A DNA stretch of 64,000 nucleotides, taken from Sphingobium soli. GTDB taxonomy: Bacteria; Pseudomonadota; Alphaproteobacteria; Sphingomonadales; Sphingomonadaceae. Location: assembly GCF_020782245.1 (NCBI RefSeq), contig NZ_JAJGNP010000004.1, positions 1-64,000 on the forward strand, given 5' to 3'. Below the pieces are notes generated by a model. The model saw only the letters and a program-made list of their open reading frames with translations. It was not told the DNA's origin and did no database searches. This document shows positions 1-9,255 of the stretch, one piece after another (position 1 is the first letter of the stretch; every line of letters starts with the position of its first letter). The position numbers and the translations under genes were made by a program.

Positions 1-77
<77 letters not shown>

Positions 78-161
78 CTTTTCCGGACGGGAAAAGCGGA
101 AAAAGGTTTTCAGATATGCATCGTCTGGCGACCATAGGGTCGTGATAGGATGCCGCCCTGC

Positions 162-238
<77 letters not shown>

Positions 239-260
239 TTTCCTGCCATGAGGCAGAATA

Positions 261-503
261 TCAATATTTCTGCCAGATCCCGGTTTCCATCCACCGCATC
301 AATTGCTTGAGCGGTAGAAGCCAGATCCACACGACGCCCAGCACGACATAGACCGGCACCTGAGCCCAGACGGGCAGGCTGCTGATCCAGCCGGACAGGC
401 TGCCCACGAGTACGGCCCATAATAAAATGAGCGCAACGATCGCCAGCATGCCGACGGGCTTGCGCCAACTGGGCTGATGATGATGACGCGGGTTGATGGT
501 CAT
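261..503 (-). CDS. DUF2842 small membrane protein
   Basis: This is an 80-aa protein with two predicted membrane helices (about residues 17-38 and 45-65), a His-rich N-terminus (RHHHQ) and the C-terminal pattern LKQLMRWMETG. That pattern fits the DUF2842 family of small inner-membrane proteins found in Alphaproteobacteria. Function is unknown. The start overlaps the stop of the cyclo-ligase gene by 4 bases (ATGA), so it is the last gene of the zapA-6S-cycloligase unit and is probably translationally coupled. Converges on the tRNA-Asp genes. Confidence 0.85.
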   Translation of the reverse strand: MTINPRHHHQPSWRKPVGMLAIVALILLWAVLVGSLSGWISSLPVWAQVPVYVVLGVVWIWLLPLKQLMRWMETGIWQKY

Positions 504-1090
504 GCCTTCGTCCCCTCAATCACTTCGACTTCGGTCAGGACCATATCGAGCGGAAGATCCCAGGGGTCTGCCGGCACAGCGTCCAGTTCCTGCGCTGACC
601 AGGCAACACCGATGCGCAGGGCCTCGGGGAAGCGGGCAAGGGCGCGGTCATAATAGCCGCCGCCCTGACCCAGCCGGTTCATGCTGCGGTCGAAGGCGAC
701 CAGCGGCGTGACGATGACATCAGGGCTGACGACGCCGCCTGTCGGGTCTGGATGGTGGGTGCGATAGAGCCCGGGAACCAGGACATCATCCGCGTTCCAC
801 TCGATAAATTCCATGCTCCCGAGCCGGTCGATCACGCGCGGGAGGGCAATGGCCTTGCCCATGGCCTTAAGCTGCGGCGCGAGCCGTTGTGCCGGGGCTT
901 CATCGTCAAGGCCCATGTAAAGCGCCACGATATGGGCATCGGCAATATGCCGGGCGAGCGGCGAAGGCACGACCTTGAACGCAAGCCGATGCGCCAGCGG
1001 ATCGAGCGCGGCCACGAAATCGCGCCGACGCTGGCGGGCCGTTGCGCGCAGGCTGACCTTGTCGGCGGCGGGGCTCTGGTCGCTCATCAT
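500..1090 (-). CDS. 5-formyltetrahydrofolate cyclo-ligase
   Basis: 196 aa, normal length for the family. It carries the C-terminal signature GQGGGYYDRAL and the ...DVIVTPLVAFD... core of the 5-FCL/MTHFS fold. The enzyme converts 5-formyl-THF to 5,10-methenyl-THF with ATP in the cytoplasm, clearing an inhibitor of folate enzymes. Two adjacent Met codons (1090 and 1087) could start it. It lies directly downstream of the 6S RNA and zapA on the same strand, the arrangement seen across many Proteobacteria, where the 6S transcript often continues into this gene. Confidence 0.95.
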   Translation of the reverse strand: MMSDQSPAADKVSLRATARQRRRDFVAALDPLAHRLAFKVVPSPLARHIADAHIVALYMGLDDEAPAQRLAPQLKAMGKAIALPRVIDRLGSMEFIEWNADDVLVPGLYRTHHPDPTGGVVSPDVIVTPLVAFDRSMNRLGQGGGYYDRALARFPEALRIGVAWSAQELDAVPADPWDLPLDMVLTEVEVIEGTKA

Positions 1091-1114
1091 CGGCTTTCGT
1101 TCGGGCTGGGGAGG

Positions 1115-1277
1115 GTGACGGGACCGCCTCGGTCGTTTGCTGGAAAATCCTCTGACGCCTCAACGTCAGGTGGGGACCATGTAGATCGGGCCGGAACCCG
1201 CCCAGGGACAGCCCCCTTGGATGTGATTATCGCCTCAGGGATGTTCGCTAAAGCTCGTGCCGCGCAGTGCCCGTCGC
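1115..1277 (-). ncRNA. ssrS: 6S RNA
   Basis: On the minus strand, between zapA and the cyclo-ligase gene, the RNA reads GCGAACATCCCTGAGGCGAT near its 5' third. This closely matches the conserved 5' part of E. coli 6S RNA (GATGTTCGC ... CCCTGAGCCGAT). The outer ends pair (GACGGG near 1275 with CCCGTC near 1117), giving a rod of about 160 nt. 6S RNA binds the sigma70-RNA polymerase holoenzyme through an open-promoter-like bulge and represses transcription in stationary phase. Ends are estimated from pairing, not known. A 74-codon reading frame across it is judged spurious. Confidence 0.88.
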
Positions 1278-1285
1278 TATGCAAT

Positions 1286-1621
1286 CTAAGCGGCCGCAGC
1301 GGCCGCGGCAAGTGCCTCGCGCAGCTTTTCGATCCGACTCGCTAACTGCTCAACGGTGCGAGCCGCCTGGTCGTCATCAGCCTCCAGACTGAGCTTTTCC
1401 TGACGGCCCGCTTCCACCTTGCGCAGGTCAGTGAGTTCGTCGGCAAGAAACAGGGCGGCGAACAGCAAGGTGCGCACTTCGGTCAGGCCGGGTGTCGAAC
1501 GCTGCGCCAGGCGTGCCTTGTCCTCGATCAGGCTTGCAAGTCGGGCAAGATGGGGTTCGTCGCCGTCGCGGCAGCCTATGTCATAATGGCGCCCGGCGAT
1601 CTGCAATGTCGTTTCAGCCAT
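1286..1621 (-). CDS. zapA: cell division protein ZapA
   Basis: 111 aa. The N-terminal half has the ZapA fold (beta hairpin TTLQIAGRHYDIGC, then the helix around LASLIEDKAR), followed by a C-terminal coiled coil (EQLASRIEKLREAL) ending in a poly-Ala tail of nine residues. ZapA tetramers crosslink FtsZ protofilaments at the Z-ring. The start overlaps the stop of the preceding 63-codon gene by 8 bases. The 6S RNA follows at once, the usual Proteobacterial neighbourhood. Confidence 0.93.
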   Translation of the reverse strand: MAETTLQIAGRHYDIGCRDGDEPHLARLASLIEDKARLAQRSTPGLTEVRTLLFAALFLADELTDLRKVEAGRQEKLSLEADDDQAARTVEQLASRIEKLREALAAAAAAA

Positions 1622-1805
1622 CGGTGCGCCCCTTGAGTTCGTCGATCAAGGCGTCGAGCGAGCGGAGCGCGGCATGCGCCGCGGGCACATCGATCTTCGG
1701 GTCGGGGGAGGCGGCGGCCGACATATAATGGGCCACATCCTGTTCGAGCCGGCTGACAGTACGCTCCAGCGTACCGATTGCCTGCATCATCCGCTCACTT
1801 GCCAT
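1614..1805 (-). CDS. small coiled-coil protein upstream of zapA
   Basis: A 63-aa protein starting at MASERMMQ. A longer reading frame continues upstream, but its N-terminal part is low quality and runs through the promoter region shared with tkt. The protein has heptad-like helices (IGTLERTVSRLEQDV and LRSLDALIDELKG) and no membrane segment. It overlaps zapA by 8 bases, so the two are probably coupled. Function unknown. Its position and coiled-coil character suggest a partner of ZapA or the divisome, but this is inference. Confidence 0.75.
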   Translation of the reverse strand: MASERMMQAIGTLERTVSRLEQDVAHYMSAAASPDPKIDVPAAHAALRSLDALIDELKGRTDG

Positions 1806-1998
1806 GGACTCGTCATAGCCAAAGCGCAGGCTTCGCAAAAGCCCGACGACATACGGACCAGCGCGGCTTTGCCCCCGGCCATGCCCCGGCCATGGTTGAC
1901 GCATGGGGCTTGACGCGACAAAGGAAGCCGCAACTCGACTCGCCGCCTTGTGCGTGCACTTTTTCAGCGCGCCAGCCCAGGAAAGACGCCCGCTTGCC

Positions 1999-3966
1999 AT
2001 GACCGTTTCCGAAAAGTCGCTCGCCAACGCCATTCGCGCGCTGTCCATGGACGCCGTGCAGGCCGCCAATAGCGGGCATCCCGGAATGCCCATGGGCATG
2101 GCGGACGTTGCGACGGTCCTGTTCAGCGATCATCTGAAATTTGATCCGGGCAAGCCCGACTGGGCCGACCGTGATCGCTTCGTTCTGTCGGCCGGCCATG
2201 GCTCCATGCTGATCTACAGCCTGTTGCATCTGACCGGCTATGCCCGCCCGACCATCGAAGACATTGCCAGTTTCCGCCAGTTGCACAGCCCGTGCGCCGG
2301 ACACCCCGAAAATTTCGAGCTTGCAGGCGTCGAAGCCACCACCGGCCCACTGGGTTCGGGCCTTGCGACCGCCGTCGGCATGGCAATTGCTGAACGTCAT
2401 TTGAACGCCCAGTTCGGCGACGATCTGGTCGACCATCGCACCTGGGTGATCGCGGGTGATGGCTGCCTGATGGAAGGCATTAATCATGAGGCCATCGGGC
2501 TGGCCGGGCACCTCAACCTGGGTCGCCTGATCGTCCTGTGGGACGACAACAAGATCACCATTGACGGCGCGGTCGACCTGTCGAGCAGCGAGGATGTGCT
2601 GGCGCGCTATGCCGCCACCGGTTGGCATGTCGTGTCTTGCGACGGCCATGACGCTGCTGACGTGCACCGTGCACTAGCGGAAGCGGTCGCCGATCTGCGC
2701 CCGTCGATCGTCGCCTGCGCGACCAAGATCGGCTATGGCGCGCCTAACAAGGCGGGCACATCCGGCGTGCACGGATCCGCGCTGGGCGCGGATGAGGTCG
2801 CCGCCGCGCGCGCGTTCCTCGGTTGGGACGCCGAACCCTTCGTCATTCCCGACGATATCGCCGCCGCCTGGAAGGCGATCGGCGCGAAGGGGCGCGATGT
2901 GCGTAGCGCTTGGGAGCAACGGCTGGCAGGCCATGCGCAAGGCGACGAATTTTCGCGTCGCATGGCAGGAGAATTGCCGGCCGACTTCTCGCTGGACTCC
3001 TATATCGATAGCCTGATCGCCAATCCCCAAAAGGTCGCAACGCGCAAGGCGAGCGAATTGGCGCTGGGCGCGATCAATGAGTTGCTGCCCGAAACGCTGG
3101 GTGGTTCGGCTGACCTTACGGGATCGAACAACACCAAAACGAAAACGACCGGGCCGTTGACGCGGGACGATTATGCCGGGCGCTATGTCTATTATGGCAT
3201 TCGCGAATTCGGCATGGCCTGCGCGATGAACGGTATGGCGCTGCATGGCGGCGTCATTCCTTATGGCGGGACGTTCCTGGTCTTTTCCGACTATATGCGC
3301 GCGGGCATTCGCCTGGCGGCGCTTCAGCAGCAACGGGTGATCCATGTGCTCACGCATGATTCGATCGGCCTTGGCGAGGATGGCCCGACCCACCAGCCGA
3401 TCGAGCATGTCATGTCGCTGCGGATGATCCCGAACCTGGACGTCTATCGCCCGGCGGATATTGTAGAAACGGCGGAATGCTGGGAATTAGCGCTCAAGGA
3501 CGCGACCGGCCCTTCGGTGCTGGCGCTGACCCGGCAGAACCTGCCGCAGCTTCGCACCGACAAAAGCGAGAACCTGTCCGCCAAGGGCGGCTATCGCCTT
3601 GTCGCGGCGACGGCCGAACGCAAGGTCGTGCTGATCGCTACAGGTTCTGAAGTCGAAATCGCTGTCGCCACGGCCAAGGCGCTGGAGGAGCGGGGCATCG
3701 GCGCGGACGTCATCTCCATGCCCAGTTGGGCGCATTTCGAGGCGCAGCCGCAATCCTACAAGGACGATCTGCTGCCGCAGCATGTGCTGCGCGCGTCGAT
3801 CGAAGCGGGAACGACCTTTGGCTGGGAACGCTATACCGGCATTGCGGGTCTGCGCTTTGGCATCGATAGCTTTGGTGCATCAGCGCCTGCGCCCGCGCTT
3901 TACGACCATTTCGGCCTGACCGCCGCGAAGATCGCGCCGCAGATTGAAGCGGCGCTCAATTCCTAA
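1999..3966 (+). CDS. tkt: transketolase
   Basis: 655 aa, full length. The thiamine diphosphate motif GDGCLMEG...N lies near residues 153-183, the catalytic-site His is in SGHPGMPMG (H27), and the central Pyr domain contains TGSNNTKTK and the EFGMACAMNGMALHGG segment. It transfers two-carbon ketol units in the non-oxidative pentose phosphate pathway. The start chosen is MTVSEKSLANAIRALSMDA. An in-frame ATG 32 codons upstream adds a non-conserved extension and is rejected. It leads a tkt-gap-pgk run and is divergent from the zapA unit. Confidence 0.97.
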   Translation: MTVSEKSLANAIRALSMDAVQAANSGHPGMPMGMADVATVLFSDHLKFDPGKPDWADRDRFVLSAGHGSMLIYSLLHLTGYARPTIEDIASFRQLHSPCAGHPENFELAGVEATTGPLGSGLATAVGMAIAERHLNAQFGDDLVDHRTWVIAGDGCLMEGINHEAIGLAGHLNLGRLIVLWDDNKITIDGAVDLSSSEDVLARYAATGWHVVSCDGHDAADVHRALAEAVADLRPSIVACATKIGYGAPNKAGTSGVHGSALGADEVAAARAFLGWDAEPFVIPDDIAAAWKAIGAKGRDVRSAWEQRLAGHAQGDEFSRRMAGELPADFSLDSYIDSLIANPQKVATRKASELALGAINELLPETLGGSADLTGSNNTKTKTTGPLTRDDYAGRYVYYGIREFGMACAMNGMALHGGVIPYGGTFLVFSDYMRAGIRLAALQQQRVIHVLTHDSIGLGEDGPTHQPIEHVMSLRMIPNLDVYRPADIVETAECWELALKDATGPSVLALTRQNLPQLRTDKSENLSAKGGYRLVAATAERKVVLIATGSEVEIAVATAKALEERGIGADVISMPSWAHFEAQPQSYKDDLLPQHVLRASIEAGTTFGWERYTGIAGLRFGIDSFGASAPAPALYDHFGLTAAKIAPQIEAALNS

Positions 3967-3996
3967 CCGACAACAACACACCAGGAGGCTAGTGCA

Positions 3997-5007
3997 GTGG
4001 CAACGAAGGTAGCAATTAACGGTTTTGGACGTATCGGCCGCCTGGTGGCGCGCGCCATCTTGTCGCGCACGGATCACGACCTGGAACTGGTCAGCATCAA
4101 CGATCTGGGCGATGCCAACGCCAATGCCCTGTTGTTCAAGCGCGATTCCGTGCATGGGAACTGGGCTGGGGAAGTCAGCGTCGACGGCGATTTTCTGGTC
4201 ATCGACGGCAAGAAGATCAAGGTGACGGCCGAGCGTGACCCCGCCAACCTGCCTCACGCCGAACTGGGTGTGGAGATCGCGCTGGAATGCACCGGAATCT
4301 TCACGTCCAAGGACAAGGCGAGCGCCCATCTGACCGCCGGCGCCAAGCGCGTGATCATCTCCGCACCCGGCACCAATGTCGACAAGACGATCGTGTTCGG
4401 CGTCAACCATGACCAGCTGTCGGCTGATGACATCGTGATCTCCAACGCGAGCTGCACAACCAATTGCCTGGCGCCGCTCGCGAAGGTCCTGAACGATGCC
4501 ATTGGCATCGAAAAAGGCTTCATGACCACGATCCACAGCTACACCAACGATCAGAACACGCTGGACCAGATCCACAAGGACATGCGTCGCGCCCGCGCCG
4601 CCGCCCTGTCGATGATCCCGACCACAACGGGTGCGGCCCGCGCCGTCGGCGAAGTTCTGCCCGAACTCAAGGGCAAGCTGGACGGATCGTCGGTGCGCGT
4701 GCCGACCCCCAACGTGTCGGTCGTGGACCTTAAGTTCATCGCCAAGAAGGCGACGACCAAGGAAGAGGTCAATGGCCTGCTCAAGGCCGCATCTGAATCC
4801 GGCCCGCTCAAAGGCGTGCTTGGCTATTCCGACGAGCCTCTGGTATCGATCGATTATAATGGCGACGCGCGCAGCTCGACCGTCGACAGCCTCGAAACGG
4901 CCGTCATCGACGGATCGCTGGTCCGGGTGCTCAGCTGGTATGATAATGAATGGGGTTTTTCGAACCGCATGATCGACACTACCGGTGTCATGGCGAAGTT
5001 CCTGTAA
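3997..5007 (+). CDS. gap: glyceraldehyde-3-phosphate dehydrogenase, type I
   Basis: 336 aa with GTG start preceded by a strong AGGAGG at 3983-3988. The N-terminal NAD-binding motif is [13 protein letters not shown] and the catalytic Cys is in [11 protein letters not shown] (about residue 153). The C-terminal [15 protein letters not shown] is typical. It catalyses reversible oxidative phosphorylation of glyceraldehyde-3-phosphate in glycolysis/gluconeogenesis. It sits 30 bases after tkt and is followed by an intrinsic terminator, so tkt-gap may be one transcript with pgk partly separate. Confidence 0.98.
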   Translation: MATKVAINGFGRIGRLVARAILSRTDHDLELVSINDLGDANANALLFKRDSVHGNWAGEVSVDGDFLVIDGKKIKVTAERDPANLPHAELGVEIALECTGIFTSKDKASAHLTAGAKRVIISAPGTNVDKTIVFGVNHDQLSADDIVISNASCTTNCLAPLAKVLNDAIGIEKGFMTTIHSYTNDQNTLDQIHKDMRRARAAALSMIPTTTGAARAVGEVLPELKGKLDGSSVRVPTPNVSVVDLKFIAKKATTKEEVNGLLKAASESGPLKGVLGYSDEPLVSIDYNGDARSSTVDSLETAVIDGSLVRVLSWYDNEWGFSNRMIDTTGVMAKFL

Positions 5008-5020
5008 GCATCCCTATCGA

Positions 5021-5049
5021 CCCCGCCGGAGCAAATCGGCGGGGTTTTT
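5021..5049 (+). terminator. intrinsic terminator after gap
   Basis: CCCCGCCG and CGGCGGGG form an 8-bp GC-rich stem with a short A-rich loop, followed by TTTTT. It lies between gap and pgk and should reduce readthrough into pgk. Confidence 0.85.
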
Positions 5050-5086
5050 CTTCTAGCGATATCCCAATAAGATTTTAGGAGCGATC

Positions 5087-6289
5087 ATGGCCAAGCCGTT
5101 CAAGACACTCGACGACATGGGAGACATCACCGGCAAGGTGGTGCTGGTGCGCGAGGATCTGAACGTGCCGATGCAGGATGGGTCGGTGACGGATGATACC
5201 CGCCTGCGCGCGGCTATGCCCACGGTGCTGGAATTGGCGGATCGCGGCGCGAAGGTATTGATCCTCGCGCATTTCGGCCGTCCCAAGGGGCAGAAAAACC
5301 CGGAATTTTCATTGAGCAAGATCACCCGGCCACTAACGCAGGTGTTAGGACGCGAGGTTCAGTTCATTCCCGATTGCCAGGGCGAAGCTGCCGTGGACGG
5401 TATCAAGGTGATGCGCAACGGGGATATCGCCATCCTGGAAAATACCCGTTTTCATGCCGGCGAAGAGAAGAATGACCCGGCGCTGGTCGATGCGATCGCC
5501 GCGATCGGCGACCTTTATGTCAACGATGCCTTCTCCGCAGCGCACCGCGCCCATGCGTCAACCGAAGGGCTGGCGCGGAAAATGCCTGCCTTCGCCGGGC
5601 GATCGATGGAAAGGGAACTTGATGCATTGCAGGCCGCGCTGGGCGAGCCGGTAAAGCCGGTCGCTGCGGTGGTCGGCGGCGCCAAGGTTTCCACCAAGCT
5701 GGACGTGCTCAACAATCTGGTCGCCAAAGTAGACCATCTGATCATCGGTGGCGGCATGGCCAACACGTTCCTGTATGCCCGCGGCGTCGATATCGGCAAG
5801 TCGTTGTGCGAGAAGGAGTTGAGCGACACCGTCGATACGATTTTCGATCGGGCCGAGGCGGCCGGATGCACGATCCATCTGCCTTATGACGTTGTCGTCG
5901 CCAAGGAATTCGCCGCCCACCCGGCGTCATTACGGACCTGCAACGTGCATGAGGTCGCTGAGGATGAGATGATCCTCGACGTCGGCCCTGCGGCGGTCGA
6001 GGCGCTGGGCGATGCGCTGAAAAATTGCCGTACGCTGGTATGGAACGGGCCTTTGGGCGCCTTTGAGATCGCCCCCTTCGACGCTGCGACGGTGGCGCTG
6101 GCCAAGACTGCCGCTGCGCTGACGAAGGAAGGTCAGTTAACATCCGTAGCAGGTGGCGGTGACACCGTTGCAGCGCTCAACCATGCCGGGGTGGCGGCAG
6201 ATTTCAGTTTCGTGTCAACGGCGGGCGGCGCTTTCCTTGAATGGATGGAAGGCAAGGACTTGCCTGGCGTCAAGGCGCTGATAGGCTGA
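5087..6289 (+). CDS. pgk: phosphoglycerate kinase
   Basis: 400 aa, normal length. The N-terminal [14 protein letters not shown] holds the substrate-binding RxDxNVP signature, followed by HFGRPKG and [10 protein letters not shown]. The C-terminal nucleotide-binding part has [13 protein letters not shown] and [14 protein letters not shown]. The enzyme transfers phosphate between 1,3-bisphosphoglycerate and ADP. AGGAG lies just upstream of the ATG. It follows gap and the terminator at 5021-5049, and converges with the MFS transporter gene 13 bases away. Confidence 0.98.
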   Translation: MAKPFKTLDDMGDITGKVVLVREDLNVPMQDGSVTDDTRLRAAMPTVLELADRGAKVLILAHFGRPKGQKNPEFSLSKITRPLTQVLGREVQFIPDCQGEAAVDGIKVMRNGDIAILENTRFHAGEEKNDPALVDAIAAIGDLYVNDAFSAAHRAHASTEGLARKMPAFAGRSMERELDALQAALGEPVKPVAAVVGGAKVSTKLDVLNNLVAKVDHLIIGGGMANTFLYARGVDIGKSLCEKELSDTVDTIFDRAEAAGCTIHLPYDVVVAKEFAAHPASLRTCNVHEVAEDEMILDVGPAAVEALGDALKNCRTLVWNGPLGAFEIAPFDAATVALAKTAAALTKEGQLTSVAGGGDTVAALNHAGVAADFSFVSTAGGAFLEWMEGKDLPGVKALIG

Positions 6290-6302
6290 TATTGAGAAGG
6301 CG

Positions 6303-7505
6303 TCAGCGCGGTGCGCTGGCGCCCCGGTCGAACAGCAGAAAACCAAGGGTAGCGATGCCGCCGATGGCTGCGCCTGCCAGGGCGCTGGCCGACCAGCCGC
6401 CTGCTTCATAGGTTGCCGATCCAATGACCGAACCAAGCGCGCCGACAACGAACATGACAGTCATATAGGCGGCATTGATCCGTCCGCGCGCTTCGGGATC
6501 AATGGAAAAGATCAGCTTCTGCCCAGTGATCTGGCTCAACTGGACGGCTGCGTCGATGAGCACCGCCATGATTGTGAAACCGATGAGACTGCCAGCCGCG
6601 ACGGTCCAGTCCGCCAGCAGAAAGCCAACGGACAAGCCGGCGAGGCCGACGAGCGATGTGGGGCGGGTTAGGCGGCGGTCCGCGAGCCAGCCGGCAACAG
6701 GCGCCACCAGCGCACCGCCTGCGCCGGCCAGTGCAAAGGCACCTATACCAGCATGGCCGAGGTGAAATTCTCGGATCAATGCCAGCGGCGCTGCGGTCCA
6801 GAAAAGATTGAAGGCGGCAAACATCATCGACTGGTAAAAGGCGCGCATCCGCACTACGCGATGCTGCCGCAGTTGGCTGAAGGTCGATGCCAGCGCCTGG
6901 CTATAGCGCATAGCGCCCCGTGGGTGTCTTTGCGGGCACAGGAGCAACAAGGCGACGCCGATCAAAGCCATTGCGATTGCGGACAGAATGAAGATCGACC
7001 GCCAGCCAAAAGATCCGGCGAGAAAATTGGCTACCGGGCGAGCCAGCATGATGCCAAAGAGCAGGCCGCTCATCACCGTGCCGACGACGCGGCCCTGCCG
7101 TTCGGGCGCAGCCAGATGCGAGGCGAGCGGGACCAGAACCTGCGCGCCGGTCGCGCCCACGCCGGTCAAAATTGACGCCACAAGGAAGCTGGTCGGTCCC
7201 TGCGAGGCTGCGACAGCGAGGCAGGCGATGACGGTGACAATGATTGAGCCAAGTACGATACGGCGGTTTTCGAAAAGGTCGGCGACAGGGACGATCAGGA
7301 AAAGGCCGAGGCCATATCCCAATTGAGTAAGCGTCGTGATCAACCCCGCCATAGCTGCGGACATGCCGATTTCCGGTCCGATGACGTCGATCAGCGTCTG
7401 GGCATAATAGAGATTGGCGACGATGACACCGCAAGCCAGCGCCATCAGGAGAATGGCGGGTCTGCCGAGGTTGGGATGGGCCAGAGCGGGATCGGTCGTC
7501 ATCAA
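6303..7505 (-). CDS. MFS transporter
   Basis: 400 aa with about 12 hydrophobic segments. After TM2 it has the MFS loop PVADLFENRRIVLGS. The opening LMALACGVIVANLYYAQTLIDVIGPEIGMS is typical of the AraJ/YbcL-like drug or sugar efflux branch of the major facilitator superfamily. Substrate cannot be read from sequence. The start may be either of the first two Met codons. It is a single gene facing pgk tail to tail, with the TlpA-like gene upstream on the same strand, 67 bases away. Confidence 0.85.
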   Translation of the reverse strand: MMTTDPALAHPNLGRPAILLMALACGVIVANLYYAQTLIDVIGPEIGMSAAMAGLITTLTQLGYGLGLFLIVPVADLFENRRIVLGSIIVTVIACLAVAASQGPTSFLVASILTGVGATGAQVLVPLASHLAAPERQGRVVGTVMSGLLFGIMLARPVANFLAGSFGWRSIFILSAIAMALIGVALLLLCPQRHPRGAMRYSQALASTFSQLRQHRVVRMRAFYQSMMFAAFNLFWTAAPLALIREFHLGHAGIGAFALAGAGGALVAPVAGWLADRRLTRPTSLVGLAGLSVGFLLADWTVAAGSLIGFTIMAVLIDAAVQLSQITGQKLIFSIDPEARGRINAAYMTVMFVVGALGSVIGSATYEAGGWSASALAGAAIGGIATLGFLLFDRGASAPR

Positions 7506-7572
7506 AGTCTAATAAGTTCTGAAGTGAAACTGTTCAAGGCTGGCACACTTCAAAATTGTGCGATGCAGCAAT

Positions 7573-8076
7573 TTATGATGCTGGCTTTTCACGCAGCAGT
7601 GGGATCAGGACATGATTAAGATCATCGAGGTCTAAGGCGCCCGATTGGGCGTGCCGCAGTACACCGGCGCGATCGATCACGAAACTGGTGGGGACCCCGG
7701 TCAGCGGTCCATAAGGTCCCTTGATCCGCCGGGCGGAAGGGATGTTCATGGCGGCGAACAGTTTCTTCAAGCGGGCCAATGGAACGGACCCTTCCGTCGT
7801 AATCGCGAAGACCTTGAGGCCATGGGGTCGCTGAATGGCGTAATAGGTGTCGAGCGTTGGCAATTCCTTGCGGCAGGGAACACACCATGTCGCCCAAAAA
7901 TTGAGGACCACGACCTGTCCCTTAAGGTCGGAAAGCGACACTTTGCCGCCATCGAGGAGCGTGAGTTCAAAATCGGGGGCGGCCATTCCGACGACTGGCC
8001 TGGTTTCGGCATGGGCCGATATTGTCAGACACATCAGCGCCGCTATGGTCGCGACGACGGCGCGCAGATTATGCAT
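7573..8076 (-). CDS. TlpA/ResA-like periplasmic thioredoxin
   Basis: 167 aa. A signal peptide (residues 1-23, ending AHA) is followed by an AhpC/TSA-TlpA thioredoxin fold with the redox motif WCVPC (C65, C68), APDFELTLLDGGKVSLSDLKGQ, and a cis-Pro region GVPTSFVIDRAG. Such proteins reduce disulfides in the periplasm, often for cytochrome c maturation, but no cytochrome gene is adjacent so the client is unknown. Single gene, divergent from the aldolase. Confidence 0.85.
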   Translation of the reverse strand: MHNLRAVVATIAALMCLTISAHAETRPVVGMAAPDFELTLLDGGKVSLSDLKGQVVVLNFWATWCVPCRKELPTLDTYYAIQRPHGLKVFAITTEGSVPLARLKKLFAAMNIPSARRIKGPYGPLTGVPTSFVIDRAGVLRHAQSGALDLDDLNHVLIPLLREKPAS

Positions 8077-8295
8077 GAATGACGGTCCCCTTCGTGCCCC
8101 AATTCCGCGTTAGCAGGGGGCGACCGGGCCGCAAAGAGCGAAAGCGGCGAACATTCTTGCGGTGCGGCATGGCGCTCGCTAACAGCCCAACAGGCAGGAC
8201 GGAGCATTCGTCCGTGCGGCCCGCGCGCCTTGAGCGGCGGATCGCCCGATTTCGCGCTACCGGAGGGGTGGCGCCATGAGAGAAGGTATGTGCAG

Positions 8296-9201
8296 ATGCT
8301 GGATCAGGATATGAAGCAGAAGATCGCCGACGGGAACGGTTTCATCGCCGCGCTCGATCAGAGCGGCGGTTCAACGCCCAAGGCGCTCAAGGGCTATGGG
8401 ATCGAGGAGGGCGCCTGGTCGAATGATGACGAGATGTTCGGCCTGATCCATGAAATGCGCAGCCGCATCATCACCGCGCCGGCCTTCAGTGGAGAGAAGG
8501 TGCTGGGCGCAATCCTGTTCGAGCGCACCATGGACGGCACAGTCGACGGCAAGCCGACGCCTGCGGCGCTGATCGAGCGCGGCGTGGTTCCCTTCATCAA
8601 GATCGACAAGGGCCTGGAAGACGAGGCCAATGGCGTCCAGATGATGAAGCCGATGCCAGAGCTGGATGCGCTGCTCGCGCGCGCCAAGGGGCTGGGCGTA
8701 TTCGGCACCAAGGAGCGTTCAGTCATCAACCTCGCCAACCGCGAGGGCATCGCCGCTGTGGTCGCGCAGCAATTCGATATCGGCCGGCAGGTGCTGGCCG
8801 GCGGCCTGATGCCGATCATCGAGCCGGAAGTGAACATCAAATCGCCTGAGCGTGCCGAGGCCGATCAGATACTGCTGGAGGAAATCCTCAAGAATCTGGA
8901 TGCCTTGCCGGATGGCGAGCAGGTCATGCTCAAATTGTCGTTACCTGCGACGGCTGGTCTGTTCGATCCGCTGGTCGATCACCCCAAGGTTTTGCGCGTC
9001 GTTGCCCTGTCCGGCGGTTTCAGCCGCACTGAGGCATGTGCTGAACTGGCGAAGAACCGCGGCATCATCGCAAGCTTCAGCCGTGCGCTGCTGAACGACC
9101 TGCGTCATCAGATGAGCGACGCGGAATTCGACGCGGCGCTGGGCGAGGCGATCGACGAAATCCACACCGCGTCAACTGCCAAGCAGCCGGTCGCGGCATA
9201 A
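8296..9201 (+). CDS. fructose-bisphosphate aldolase, class I
   Basis: 301 aa starting MLDQDMKQKIADGNGFIAALDQSGGSTPKAL, the characteristic N-terminus of bacterial class I (Schiff-base) aldolases. The lysine of the VMLKLSLP segment is a likely active-site residue. It cleaves fructose-1,6-bisphosphate to triose phosphates. The start at 8296 has AGAAGG at 8281-8286; an in-frame ATG 22 codons upstream gives a non-conserved leader. It complements tkt-gap-pgk nearby as a central-carbon cluster and ends at a strong intrinsic terminator. Confidence 0.95.
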   Translation: MLDQDMKQKIADGNGFIAALDQSGGSTPKALKGYGIEEGAWSNDDEMFGLIHEMRSRIITAPAFSGEKVLGAILFERTMDGTVDGKPTPAALIERGVVPFIKIDKGLEDEANGVQMMKPMPELDALLARAKGLGVFGTKERSVINLANREGIAAVVAQQFDIGRQVLAGGLMPIIEPEVNIKSPERAEADQILLEEILKNLDALPDGEQVMLKLSLPATAGLFDPLVDHPKVLRVVALSGGFSRTEACAELAKNRGIIASFSRALLNDLRHQMSDAEFDAALGEAIDEIHTASTAKQPVAA

Positions 9202-9211
9202 GCCGATGAAG

Positions 9212-9255
9212 GGCGGCGCCGGGGAGGGTATGGACCCCGCCGGCGCCGCCTTTTT
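9212..9255 (+). terminator. intrinsic terminator after aldolase
   Basis: An 11-bp perfect stem (9212-9222 with 9240-9250, GGCGGCGCCGG type) is followed by TTTTT at 9251-9255. It ends transcription of the aldolase. The start codon of the next open reading frame lies inside the loop, which is unusual. Confidence 0.85.

Noticed and set aside
1087..1311. 74-codon reading frame across the 6S RNA (minus)
   Set aside because: It overlaps a well-supported 6S RNA and has no protein family pattern.
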